Made by a program: the position numbers and the translations under genes. The notes under the pieces were generated by a model. That model did no database searches and was not told where the DNA came from. It worked only from the letters and a program-made list of their open reading frames with translations. This document shows, in pieces, positions 42,595 to 50,362 of a stretch of DNA of 62,125 bases. How positions within the stretch are numbered: the first letter of the stretch is position 1; each line of letters begins with the position of its first letter. The stretch is from an uncultured Oscillospiraceae bacterium. Lineage in GTDB: Bacteria > Bacillota > Clostridia > Oscillospirales > Oscillospiraceae. The stretch spans positions 1 to 62,125 of the forward strand of contig CAKTHQ010000012.1 of the NCBI GenBank assembly GCA_934565415.1. The letters run 5' to 3'.

Positions 42595-43265
42595 GGCTGG
42601 ACCTCCAGGCGATAACCAATTTTCTGTAAATTTCGGATGCTAACCTTGGAGCCCAGATACCGCAGCTTCTTTCGCAGAAAGGAGATATAGGCTTCTACGT
42701 TGTTGTCCGTGGCCTCGGAATCCAGGCCCCAGCCCCTGGTAATCAGCAGCTCCTTGGAAAAAGTCATCTGAGGTTCCGACAGGAGCAGCCTTGCAATCTG
42801 GAATTCCTTTGGACTCAGCTGAACATCCTTTGTACCACAGCGCAGAGTCACCGTGTTCAGGTCCAGAACCACATCCCCATAGGCCAGCTGGTCCAGAACC
42901 ACCGTTCCCTTCCGCCGGGTCATCGCCCCTACTCTGGCCAGCAGCTCCTCCGGGTCGAAAGGCTTGGTCAGATAGTCATCGGCTCCTGCATTCAGCCCCG
43001 TAACCTTGTCCGGTACCGTGGCCCGGGCCGTCAGCATCAAAACCGGGGTGCTGATTCCCTCCCCCCGGATCTGCCGCAGGACGCTTAACCCGTCCAGTCG
43101 GGGCAGCATAATATCCAGCAGCACCAGGTCATAGGAAAAGCCCCGGATATAGTCCAGTGCCGTCTGCCCGTCGGCTACCCAATCGGTGGCGTGACCCGCC
43201 TTCTGTAAGATATGCTCCACCGCCCCGGCCAGAGCGGTTTCGTCTTCTACAATCAAAATGTTCAT
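42591..43265 (-). CDS. OmpR-family response regulator
   Basis: 224 residues. The receiver domain is at 1-115, with acidic pocket VEDE (7-9) and phosphoacceptor Asp51 (LLDIMLPRLDG). The winged-helix DNA-binding domain at about 125-222 has the OmpR signature (VQLSPKEFQIARLLLSEP, SEATDNNVEAYISFLRKKL). OmpR-type regulators bind direct repeats of about 11-bp phase. Such repeats, in mirror-image pairs, occupy the intergenic region just upstream. Confidence 0.95.
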   Translation of the reverse strand: MNILIVEDETALAGAVEHILQKAGHATDWVADGQTALDYIRGFSYDLVLLDIMLPRLDGLSVLRQIRGEGISTPVLMLTARATVPDKVTGLNAGADDYLTKPFDPEELLARVGAMTRRKGTVVLDQLAYGDVVLDLNTVTLRCGTKDVQLSPKEFQIARLLLSEPQMTFSKELLITRGWGLDSEATDNNVEAYISFLRKKLRYLGSKVSIRNLQKIGYRLEVQP

Positions 43266-43295
43266 TTCCTCCGCACCTCCTTTTTATACTATACC

Positions 43296-43327
43296 ATTCT
43301 ACACGAAAATCTGAAAGCGTCCTGAAA
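43296..43327 (-). promoter_or_regulatory. Autoregulatory promoter of the two-component pair with phased direct repeats
   Basis: On the minus strand, TTTCAG (43327-43322), 5 nt, TTTCAG (43316-43311), then 9 nt, then -10 TAGAAT (43301-43296). There is no good -35. Repeat spacing is 11 bp, one helical turn, as in OmpR/PhoB-class activator sites placed about 10 bp upstream of the -10. Confidence 0.7.
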
Positions 43328-43343
43328 AAAAATCTTTTTACAC

Positions 43344-43375
43344 TTTCAGTTATTTTTCAGAACTCTGTGGATAAT
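43344..43375 (+). promoter_or_regulatory. Promoter of the VTC/DUF4956 operon with phased direct repeats
   Basis: TTTCAG (43344-43349), 5 nt, TTTCAG (43355-43360), then 9 nt, then a -10-like GATAAT (43370-43375). The -35 position is poor. This is the mirror image, base for base in spacing, of the site serving the response regulator gene. Confidence 0.7.
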
Positions 43376-43407
43376 AAGGGCCATCCAAACCACAGGAGGA
43401 AACGAAT

Positions 43408-44130
43408 ATGGATGCCTTTCAAGCGGTTTTTAAGCGCAAAGAAATCAAATATCTGTTATCTGACCGGCAGCTGGATCGCCTGATTCCTATTTTAAGCAGC
43501 CATATGGAGCCGGATGCCTTTCCCCACAGCAGCATTCTGAACCTGTATTACGATACCCCGGACTATTATATGATCCGCCGCTCCCTGGAAAAGCCTCAAT
43601 ACAAAGAAAAGCTGCGCCTGCGGAGCTACGGCACCCCGGAAGACACAAGCATGGTCTTTCCGGAGATCAAAAAGAAGGCCCGGGGGGTTGTGTATAAGCG
43701 GAGAGTCAGTATGCCCTATCCGGACGCCGTCGGTTACCTAAAAGGAGACTCCTCCGGCCAGTCCGGCCAGATTTATCAGGAGCTTAACTGGATGCTCTCT
43801 GCCTACCCCAATCTGGCACCCAGAGTTTTTCTAAGCTACGAGCGGGACTCCTGGGCAGGGACCCAGGACCCGGGGCTGCGGCTTACCCTGGACCGGGACA
43901 TTCTCTGGCGAAACACCGGCCTGGACCTGCGGCAGGGACCGTGGGGACTTCCGCTTTTAAAACCAAACCAAACCCTGATGGAGGTCAAGGTCCTGGGTGC
44001 CACGCCCCTATGGCTGTGTGATGCCTTTTCCCGACTGGGGATCTTCCCGGTATCCTATTCCAAGTACGGCCGTGCCTACCAAAATATGTGTTTCAAAAAA
44101 TTCGACAAGGAGTTCAGACAATATGCTTGA
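43408..44130 (+). CDS. VTC-domain protein (polyphosphate polymerase-like)
   Basis: 240 residues of the VTC tunnel fold, seen alone here without SPX or membrane domains. Basic and acidic tunnel residues in family order: KRKEIKYLL (about 10-18), KEKLRLRSYG (about 65-74), FPEIKKKARGVVYKRRV (about 87-103), LSYERDSW and LMEVKV. In yeast Vtc4 this domain makes polyphosphate from ATP; in bacteria of this gene context the activity is unproven. It is the first gene of a four-gene operon. The ATG follows CAGGAGGAAACGAAT. Confidence 0.9.
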   Translation: MDAFQAVFKRKEIKYLLSDRQLDRLIPILSSHMEPDAFPHSSILNLYYDTPDYYMIRRSLEKPQYKEKLRLRSYGTPEDTSMVFPEIKKKARGVVYKRRVSMPYPDAVGYLKGDSSGQSGQIYQELNWMLSAYPNLAPRVFLSYERDSWAGTQDPGLRLTLDRDILWRNTGLDLRQGPWGLPLLKPNQTLMEVKVLGATPLWLCDAFSRLGIFPVSYSKYGRAYQNMCFKKFDKEFRQYA

Positions 44131-44788
44131 CGGAATCTTCTCTTCCCTGTATGCTACATCCGTAACGGTGCCCGCTTTTTTTGCTTGCAGCACAGTTTCG
44201 CTTCTGCTGGGCTTTGGCATCTCCCTGGTCTACAAAAAGGTAGGCGGCAAGGGCACCATGGGTGCCTCTCTGGCGGTACTGCCCTTCCTGGTACAGCTGG
44301 TAATCCTGCTGGTCAACGGCAACTTGGGGGCCGGTGTAGCCGTAGCCGGAACCTTCAGCCTGGTCCGGTTCCGGTCCGCCCCCGGCACCGCCCGGGATAT
44401 CTGCGCCATCTTCCTGGCCATGACCGTAGGCCTGTGCTGCGGCATGGGCTACTTAGGGCTGGCGCTGCTGGCCGCCGTGGTAACCTGTGCTCTGTTCCTG
44501 CTGCAAAAGGACCCCGCCCCGGACCCCGGAGACCGGGAAATCCGGGTCACCGTTCCGGAAAACCTGAATTACAGCGACCTGTTTAACGACCTGTTTGCGG
44601 AATTTACCACCGTCTCTCAGCTGGTGCAGGTAAAAACCGTAAATATGGGCTCTCTTTACAGTCTGCATTATCGGGTAACACTAAAAGACATTACCCAGGA
44701 AAAGACAATGCTGGATGCTATGCGATGCCGCAACGGCAATCTGGAAATATCCAGCGGCCTGCCTGAACAAAAGGGGGATATTTTATGA
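44123..44788 (+). CDS. DUF4956 membrane protein
   Basis: 221 residues. An N-terminal membrane region of about four helices (FFACSTVSLLLGFGISLVY, VLPFLVQLVILLVNG, AIFLAMTVGLCCGMGYLGLA) includes the family's GTFSLVRFRSAPGTARDI loop. A soluble C-terminal domain of about 90 residues follows, probably cytosolic. Function is unknown. DUF4956 genes regularly accompany VTC-domain genes in bacteria. The ATG at 44123 overlaps the VTC gene by 8 nt, with AAGGAG inside it; the longer open frame from 43997 is out of register with that signal. Confidence 0.88.
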   Translation: MLDGIFSSLYATSVTVPAFFACSTVSLLLGFGISLVYKKVGGKGTMGASLAVLPFLVQLVILLVNGNLGAGVAVAGTFSLVRFRSAPGTARDICAIFLAMTVGLCCGMGYLGLALLAAVVTCALFLLQKDPAPDPGDREIRVTVPENLNYSDLFNDLFAEFTTVSQLVQVKTVNMGSLYSLHYRVTLKDITQEKTMLDAMRCRNGNLEISSGLPEQKGDIL

Positions 44789-46335
44789 AACGACTGTCTT
44801 CTATCATTGCCGGTGCCACCGTCCTGGCAACTCTTTTTACCGGCTGCGCCAAGGGGGGAACCCCCGTTCTGACGGTAACCACAGCTCCCGCGGTTTCCGC
44901 AACAACCGCCCAAACCACAGACCCCAGTAAGGGCGTTCAAGTGACTTTTACGGACTCCAATATCACCGCCTCCTCCGCAAACGGGCTGGATATTGACGGC
45001 ACCTCTATGCGCATCACCGCCTCCGGCACCTACACCCTGTCCGGAAAATGCAAAAACGGCAGCGTCAAGGTCAAAAAAGGCGTTACCGGAGTGACCCTGA
45101 TCTTGAACGGCCTGGACCTGACCTCTGAAGCCACCGCCCCCATCGTCTGCGCCAAAGGCTCGGAGGTGACGATTGAAATCGCCGCCGGTACGGAAAACGC
45201 CCTTACGGACACAGAGGCCAACAACGACGAAACCGGAAATGAAAACGCCGAAAACGCCGTCATCAAGTGCAAGGATGGCTCCCAAGTCACCTTAGGCGGT
45301 ACCGGCGCCCTGAATATCCAAGCAAATGGCAAAAATGGCATCAAGTCCGGGGCCTCCACTCAGGAAGAGGGGGAAGCCAGCCTGACCATCCGGGACCTGA
45401 CTCTGAACATTTCCGCCCCCAATAACGATGCCATCAACGCCGAAGCCACTCTGAACGTGGAAAGCGGCAGCCTGACCATCTCCGCCGGGGACGACGCCAT
45501 CCATGCCGACAACACCCTGAATATCGGTACCGAGGCTACCCAGGGCCCCACCATTCGTATTGACACCTGCTACGAGGGGCTGGAAGGCGCCACCGTTAAC
45601 ATCTATTCCGGAGATGTTACGATCCTCTCCACCGACGACTGCATCAACGCCGCCAACCCGGACCTGCAGGGCTTTGACTACAGCCTGAACATCTCCGGCG
45701 GCACCATTTTGGCCTACGCTTCTACCGGTGACGGCTTTGATTCCAACGGCAGTATGTCCATTTCCGGCGGCACCGTAGCCGTGTGGACTGCCAATCAGGC
45801 AGACAATTCCCCTCTGGATGCTGACGGCACCATCACTGTTTCCGGCGGTACGGTTCTGGCCGCGGGGGGCAGCAGCGGCATGGGGCTCAATCTGGACGCC
45901 CAGCAGGCCTGCGTAGTTTTCAGCGGCAGCTCTGATTCCCAAGGCAAGGGCTTTGGCAGTGGATCCAGCATTGTGGGCGAAAACAGCAGCTTTGCCATTG
46001 CGGACAGCCAAGGAAACGTTCTCTATTCCGGCGACAGCAAGTGCAATACCGCCTTCCTTCTCTTCTCCGCTCCGGAAGCAGCGGATGGAGTCAGTTATAC
46101 CCTTTCCTCCGGCGGCAGCAGCGCCACAGCCCAGGCCCAGTCCGGCACCATTTCCACCGGCAGAGGCGGGATGCTTGGCGGCATGGGCCGTCCCGGCGGA
46201 GACCGGACGGATGGCAATGGGCAGGGATCCAAGGATTTTAACCGGGGGGAAAAGCCCGACGGGCAGGACTTTGACCCCAGTCAAAAGCCGGACCGGCAGC
46301 CAAAGGGAGACAGCCAAAATGAATCGGATTTGTAA
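44785..46335 (+). CDS. Beta-helix carbohydrate-binding lipoprotein (Cthe_2159-like)
   Basis: 516 residues. A lipoprotein signal (LATLFTGC, Cys near residue 20) and a Thr-rich stalk are followed by a long region of about 350 residues in regular turns: LDIDGTSMRITASGTYTLSG, LTISAGDDAIHADNTLNIG, YSLNISGGTILAYASTGDG and MSISGGTVAVW. This is a right-handed beta-helix pattern. It matches the family of Cthe_2159, which binds cellulose and acidic sugars. The end is Gly/Arg/Asp-rich and disordered. It overlaps the DUF4956 gene by 4 nt (ATGA). Confidence 0.85.
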   Translation: MKRLSSIIAGATVLATLFTGCAKGGTPVLTVTTAPAVSATTAQTTDPSKGVQVTFTDSNITASSANGLDIDGTSMRITASGTYTLSGKCKNGSVKVKKGVTGVTLILNGLDLTSEATAPIVCAKGSEVTIEIAAGTENALTDTEANNDETGNENAENAVIKCKDGSQVTLGGTGALNIQANGKNGIKSGASTQEEGEASLTIRDLTLNISAPNNDAINAEATLNVESGSLTISAGDDAIHADNTLNIGTEATQGPTIRIDTCYEGLEGATVNIYSGDVTILSTDDCINAANPDLQGFDYSLNISGGTILAYASTGDGFDSNGSMSISGGTVAVWTANQADNSPLDADGTITVSGGTVLAAGGSSGMGLNLDAQQACVVFSGSSDSQGKGFGSGSSIVGENSSFAIADSQGNVLYSGDSKCNTAFLLFSAPEAADGVSYTLSSGGSSATAQAQSGTISTGRGGMLGGMGRPGGDRTDGNGQGSKDFNRGEKPDGQDFDPSQKPDRQPKGDSQNESDL

Positions 46336-47143
46336 ATTTCTGGCAGCAGTGCTTACCCTGGCACTGCTGCTATGCGGCTGTTCCGGCAGCGAGGATACAT
46401 TGACCGTCCTGATCCCCAAAATTGGGAAAGCGGATTGCAGCATCCTGAAGCAGGGCAGCAATACATTGATGATCGACTGCGGAGAGGCGGAAAACACAGA
46501 CACGATTCTGGCCGCCCTCAGGCAAAACGGTATCACCAAGCTGGACACCCTGATCATCACCCATTTTGACAAGGACCATGTAGGCGGTGCAGCCCAGATT
46601 TTGCACTCCCTGACAGTGGGCCAGGTTCTGGAACCGGACTACACCCCGGAAAATCCGGAATTGGAAAGCTATACCTCCTACCGGCAGGCCTTGGAAGAAA
46701 CCAGTACTCCCGTGACAAAGGTTCTGAACTTCCTGGACCTGACCCTGGGCACCGCCACCCTGACTGTAACAGGAACCGGCGGAACCCTGTATTCCAAGAA
46801 TATGGACAACAACAACTCCCTTCTGGTTACCGTATCCCACGCAGGAAATACGCTGCTTTTCGCCGGGGATATTGAAAAACAACGCATCCGGAATGTGCTG
46901 AAGGACGGGGTCGATACGGTCGATTTTCTGAAGGTCCCCCACCATGGCGTGTACAACAGCGCCTTACCGGAATTCTTTGGGTCTTTGGAAATGCAATACG
47001 CCGTCATTACCTGCTCCAATAAAAACCTGGCGGATACGGAAACACCGGAGGCACTGGATGCCCTGGGCGTAAAAACCTACGAGACCGTGGATGGAGATAT
47101 CAAAGTCGTCAGCAGTCCCAATAGCATCCGCATTTATCAATAG
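46319..47143 (+). CDS. ComEC-like metallo-beta-lactamase-fold lipoprotein
   Basis: 274 residues. A lipoprotein signal peptide (AAVLTLALLLCGC) is followed by an MBL domain of the ComEC/Rec2 hydrolase type. Metal ligands are visible: THFDKDHVGG (HxDxDH), LLFAGDIE and VPHHG. ComEC-type domains degrade DNA strands or act on phosphoesters. Here the domain is detached and exposed outside the cell on a lipid anchor. It starts 17 nt inside the end of the previous gene, with AAAGGGAG upstream. It is the last gene of the operon and ends in TAG, which lies beside the terminator stem. Confidence 0.87.
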   Translation: MNRICKFLAAVLTLALLLCGCSGSEDTLTVLIPKIGKADCSILKQGSNTLMIDCGEAENTDTILAALRQNGITKLDTLIITHFDKDHVGGAAQILHSLTVGQVLEPDYTPENPELESYTSYRQALEETSTPVTKVLNFLDLTLGTATLTVTGTGGTLYSKNMDNNNSLLVTVSHAGNTLLFAGDIEKQRIRNVLKDGVDTVDFLKVPHHGVYNSALPEFFGSLEMQYAVITCSNKNLADTETPEALDALGVKTYETVDGDIKVVSSPNSIRIYQ

Positions 47144-47223
47144 GAAAAGCTCTGTCACCAGATTGAACCGCCCCTGTCAAGTAGACAGGGGGCGGTTCAG
47201 ATCGCAGATGACAGAGCTTTTCC
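47143..47223. terminator. Nested bidirectional terminator
   Basis: The outer stem GGAAAAGCTCTGTCA (47143-47157) pairs with TGACAGAGCTTTTCC (47209-47223), 15 bp perfect. The inner stem GAACCGCCCCTGTC (47165-47178) pairs with GACAGGGGGCGGTTC (47184-47198). It lies between convergent genes; its outer base includes the last G of the upstream TAG stop. Confidence 0.9.
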
Positions 47224-47225
47224 TT

Positions 47226-47888
47226 TTATCCGTTTTCCGTATACCTGCAGGCCGGATATCCGGTGCAGCCGTAGAATTTGCCAAAGCGGCCCCGGCGCAG
47301 AACCATGGGGGCCCCACACACCGGGCAGCACTTTTGCTCCGTTTCCGGCTCCCGGGCCAGCAGCTCAAATACCTGCTGATTCATCCGGCAGTCGTTCAGA
47401 GCCCGGTGGGCGCCAAAGGTATTCAGGCAATAGTGCTGGGCCAGGGCCGTCAGAGCGTAGCTGCTTAGCCCCGGCAGACGGCGGCGTGCATAGCGCAGGG
47501 TATCGATGTAGTCGTTCCCCGGCACCAGGCCGAAGTTCCGCTCACAGTCCCGATATAAAAAATTCAGGTCGAACCGGGCAATGTTGTGGCCTACCAATAC
47601 ATCGTCCCCCATAAATTCCAGAAACTCCGGCAGAACTTCCTCCATAGCAGGCTCACCGGCAACCAAGTCATCCGTAATGTGGTTTACCTGGCTGGCACCA
47701 AAGGGAATGGGGCGGCCGGGATTCACCAGGCTGGAAAAGCTGTCCACCACCTGACCGCCCCGAACCCGCAGGGCAGAAATCTCAATCACATCGTCGCAGC
47801 GGCAGGAGATTCCGGTGGTCTCCAGATCAAAGAGCACATAGTCCCCTATGTAGGCGTCTCTATTTTGTCCTTTCTGGCTGGTCAGCAT
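47226..47888 (-). CDS. DEDDh 3'-5' exonuclease with topoisomerase-type zinc ribbon
   Basis: 220 residues. The DnaQ-like exonuclease at about 15-175 has motifs LFDLETTG (Exo I), VGHNIARFDLNFL (Exo II) and GAHRALNDC (Exo IIIe, the DEDDh histidine). A C-terminal zinc ribbon (CPVCGAPMVLRRGRFGKF, then YGCTGYPAC) of the topoisomerase I C-terminal class is fused to it and should bind single-stranded DNA. It probably acts in DNA repair or proofreading. It is the last gene of an operon, starting directly after the reductase stop. Confidence 0.9.
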   Translation of the reverse strand: MLTSQKGQNRDAYIGDYVLFDLETTGISCRCDDVIEISALRVRGGQVVDSFSSLVNPGRPIPFGASQVNHITDDLVAGEPAMEEVLPEFLEFMGDDVLVGHNIARFDLNFLYRDCERNFGLVPGNDYIDTLRYARRRLPGLSSYALTALAQHYCLNTFGAHRALNDCRMNQQVFELLAREPETEQKCCPVCGAPMVLRRGRFGKFYGCTGYPACRYTENG

Positions 47889-48992
47889 TTAGCCCTCTTC
47901 TTTGTCGAACACCTCTGCCACCTGCTTCAATAACTTGCGGATGGGCAGATTCTGGGGGCAGATTTCTTCACACTGGCCGCAGCCCACGCAATCGGAGGCC
48001 TTGCCGTCCTGGGTGGTGTGGATGCCGTAATAGTAAATCCCGTTCCAGTCCTCATACTGCTTCCGGGTATTCATCACGGAAAACAGATCCGGAATGTGGA
48101 TATGCATGGGGCATCCCGCCTCGCAGTACCGGCAGACGGTGCAGGGAATCAGATTCATCCCGGCAAACACCCGGCAGACCTGGTGGAGAGCTTCCGTCTC
48201 CTGCCCATCCAGCGGCTGGAAATCGGCCATAAAGCCCGTATTATCCTCCAGCTGCTCCAAGGAGCTCATACCGGAGAGCACCATCTCGATCCCCTCGAAG
48301 CCTGCGGCGTACCGAATGGCGTAGCTGGCATAGCTGCCCCCATGGAGCGCATCCAGAATCTTTGCCGCTTCTTCCGGCAGCTGCACCAGGCGGCCGCCCT
48401 TCACCGGCTCCATAACCAGAACGGACTTTCCGTGCTTCCGGCAGACCTCGTAGCAGCCCTTGCTCTGGACGGCAGGGCTTTCGTAATCCAGATAGTTAAA
48501 CTGCAGCTGTACCGCCTCTACCTCCGGATGGTCCGTCAGAATTTTGTCCAGGAAGTCCGGCGTATCGTGGAAGGAAATTCCCAGGTGGCGAATTTTGCCC
48601 TCTTTTTTCAGCTCCATGGCGGTTTCGTAGGCCTTCGCATTCTGGTATTGGGAATAGTTCTTCCCGCTCTGGGCGTGCATCAGGTACAGATCAAAGTACT
48701 CAACGCCGCAGTCCTCCAGCTGTTTTTCAAACAAGGGACGGATGTCCGCCTGTGTTTTAAAAAAGCTTTCCGAAAGCTTGTCCGTCAGAATATAGCGGTC
48801 CCTGGGGTAGCGGCTGGTCAGGCAGGCTTTGATGGCCCCCTCTGCCTTTCCGTCCAGGTAGCCCCGGGCCACATCAAAGTAGCGGAACCCCTTTTCCAGA
48901 AACCTGTCTACCATTTTGCAGGATTCTTCTATATCAATTTCCGCACCCTGCATGGGCAGACGCATAAAGCCAAAGCCCAATTTTTTGTGCAT
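47889..48992 (-). CDS. Aldo/keto reductase with C-terminal ferredoxin domain
   Basis: 367 residues. The AKR TIM barrel covers about 1-260 with the catalytic Tyr/Lys context (YFDVARGYLDGKAEGAIK, TDKLSES) and the His-containing strand (LYLMHAQSG). A [4Fe-4S] tail follows: CTVCRYCEAGCPMHI and CVGCGQCEEICP. This fused architecture is common in anaerobes, where the clusters probably pass electrons to or from the barrel. The substrate is unknown. It is the middle gene of the 49.3-47.2-kb operon; the ATG follows AAAGGAGAGACAACA. Confidence 0.92.
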   Translation of the reverse strand: MHKKLGFGFMRLPMQGAEIDIEESCKMVDRFLEKGFRYFDVARGYLDGKAEGAIKACLTSRYPRDRYILTDKLSESFFKTQADIRPLFEKQLEDCGVEYFDLYLMHAQSGKNYSQYQNAKAYETAMELKKEGKIRHLGISFHDTPDFLDKILTDHPEVEAVQLQFNYLDYESPAVQSKGCYEVCRKHGKSVLVMEPVKGGRLVQLPEEAAKILDALHGGSYASYAIRYAAGFEGIEMVLSGMSSLEQLEDNTGFMADFQPLDGQETEALHQVCRVFAGMNLIPCTVCRYCEAGCPMHIHIPDLFSVMNTRKQYEDWNGIYYYGIHTTQDGKASDCVGCGQCEEICPQNLPIRKLLKQVAEVFDKEEG

Positions 48993-49009
48993 TGTTGTCT
49001 CTCCTTTTC

Positions 49010-49267
49010 TTATTTCTTCCGGACCATTTCCAGAATTTCACGCATTTTTCCGGTAATTTCCGGATAATTCTCCCGGATGTGGGGCCGCAGGCAATTGGTA
49101 CAGTCCTTAATGCCCTTTTCCGTATACCGGAAGTTACCCCCGCAGTTCTCCCCAAGGGCATACAGCGGACAGTAGCAGAACAGGCAGCTAAAGGTCTCCT
49201 TATTGGCCCCCTTGTGACAGGGGAAATATTCGCATTCGCTGTTTTGGAAAAAATCGTAGTGCTTCAT
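49010..49267 (-). CDS. Cysteine-rich small domain protein
   Basis: 85 residues, matching the cysteine-rich small domain family (PF04071-type): CEYFPCHKG, FSCLFCYCPLYALG, CGGNFRYTEKGIKDCTNC. Eight or more conserved Cys probably bind metal. The family often accompanies cobalamin or redox genes, but its role is unknown. The start is the ATG at 49267, behind GAAGGAGCTTATAC. It is the first gene before the aldo/keto reductase, 17 nt apart. Confidence 0.88.
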   Translation of the reverse strand: MKHYDFFQNSECEYFPCHKGANKETFSCLFCYCPLYALGENCGGNFRYTEKGIKDCTNCLRPHIRENYPEITGKMREILEMVRKK

Positions 49268-49289
49268 GTATAAGCTCCTTCCGCTATCT

Positions 49290-49922
49290 CTAAACGACTG
49301 TCCAAGGATACACCATAGGCGGCTCCTTGTCAAATTCCATCCATTCCCCGCTTCCCGGATGGGTAAAGCCCAGGTGGGCAGACCACAGGGCAATCTCGCA
49401 GGGATCGTTCTGCTCGGCATACTTCCGTTCCCCTACCAGTGGCATCCCCCGGGAGGCAAACTGGACCCGAATTTGGTGGGTCCTGCCGGTATGGAGCCGC
49501 ACCCGGACCCGGGTCAGATTTTCCCGACTATTTAGGCTCCAATAGGAAAGCCGGGCCTCCTGAATGCCCTTTCCAGGCTCCTTGGCAACAAAGGTCATCT
49601 TTCTTGCCTTGTCCCGGCCCAGAAGGTCCGTCAGGTCGTCGTTTGACTCCTCCGGGACCCCATGGACCACCGCCAGATATTCCTTTTGAAAGGCCCCTTC
49701 CCGAATCTGCCGGGAAATCTCCGAGGCGCTTTTGGCGTTTCTTGCCAGCACCATCAGTCCGCTGACCACCCGGTCCAGCCGGTGTACCGTCCGCACATCG
49801 GCATTTCCGTCCCCCAAAGCCTCCCGCACCAGCTCCGGCAGGCCGCCGGGGTCATCGGTAGAAAGGACCCGGGCAGGCTTGATACACACCAAAATATCCG
49901 GGTCCTGATAGAGAATCTCCAT
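49290..49922 (-). CDS. RluA-family pseudouridine synthase
   Basis: 210 residues. It contains the catalytic motif HRLDRVVSGLMVLA (Asp as nucleophile, about 46-50) and later GRTHQIRVQFASRGMPLVG. It isomerises uridines in rRNA or tRNA. It lacks an N-terminal S4 domain and is short for the family, as in the single-domain RluA/TruC-like members. The target is not predictable. It starts 22 nt upstream of the Cys-rich gene's start region in the same direction, so it may head the operon. Confidence 0.92.
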   Translation of the reverse strand: MEILYQDPDILVCIKPARVLSTDDPGGLPELVREALGDGNADVRTVHRLDRVVSGLMVLARNAKSASEISRQIREGAFQKEYLAVVHGVPEESNDDLTDLLGRDKARKMTFVAKEPGKGIQEARLSYWSLNSRENLTRVRVRLHTGRTHQIRVQFASRGMPLVGERKYAEQNDPCEIALWSAHLGFTHPGSGEWMEFDKEPPMVYPWTVV

Positions 49923-49952
49923 AGCTTCGTGACCTTTCTTTTTGTTTTTATT

Positions 49953-50087
49953 CTACCAGATATCTGCGCCTTTTTCAACCATTCGTTCTGCAATTCCCCC
50001 CGCCAGCACCAGGCCGCCGAAAAAAGGGTCCATCCGCCACACCCCCAGGGTCAGCAGCAGCACCACGGCAAAAACGATTTTCCGCAT
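49953..50087 (-). CDS. 44-residue membrane peptide
   Basis: ATG at 50087, TAG at 49953. It begins MRKIVFAVVLLLTLGVWRMD, a basic start and one hydrophobic helix, followed by a second hydrophobic stretch (PFFGGLVLAGGIAERMVEKG) and an acidic/basic end. GGGGGGA lies 7 nt upstream. It fills a gap that otherwise lacks genes. The family is unknown to me. The good ribosome binding site and membrane-peptide layout support a real small gene, but its shortness leaves doubt. Confidence 0.5.
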   Translation of the reverse strand: MRKIVFAVVLLLTLGVWRMDPFFGGLVLAGGIAERMVEKGADIW

Positions 50088-50144
50088 TCCCCATCCCCCC
50101 TTGGTAAGGAGTATATGCGTTAGAGGTGTGCGGAATGTGAAAGA

Positions 50145-50357
50145 GGGCTGCTAAAAACAATGTCGTTACGAACCAGTGACCGATGTCACCGGTTCGCAGC
50201 CTCCCGGTTGAACATTAAAGGCTAAAATAAATCGCCAAGAAGTTCAAATATCCGTGGGATTCCCACGCCAGTCCTATGCATAGCGCAGCCGACAAAATCG
50301 GCTCTTAGCGCGGAGCAGTGAGCACCGGCTCGGAATGACAGCGCTTTTTAACAGCCC
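50145..50357 (+). repeat. MITE-like repeat, copy A
   Basis: 213 bp, non-coding. The ends are inverted repeats GGGCTGCTAAAAA (50145-50157) and TTTTTAACAGCCC (50345-50357), 12 of 13 matching. The interior shares long blocks with the inverted copy at 58.9-59.1 kb: GAACCAGTGACCGATGTCAC, CTCCCGGTTGAACA, GGATTCCCACGCCAGT and GGCTCGGAATGACA. It lies between the 44-residue peptide gene and the aminotransferase 3' end, and may also serve as the latter's transcript end. Confidence 0.75.
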
Positions 50358-50362
50358 TATTT

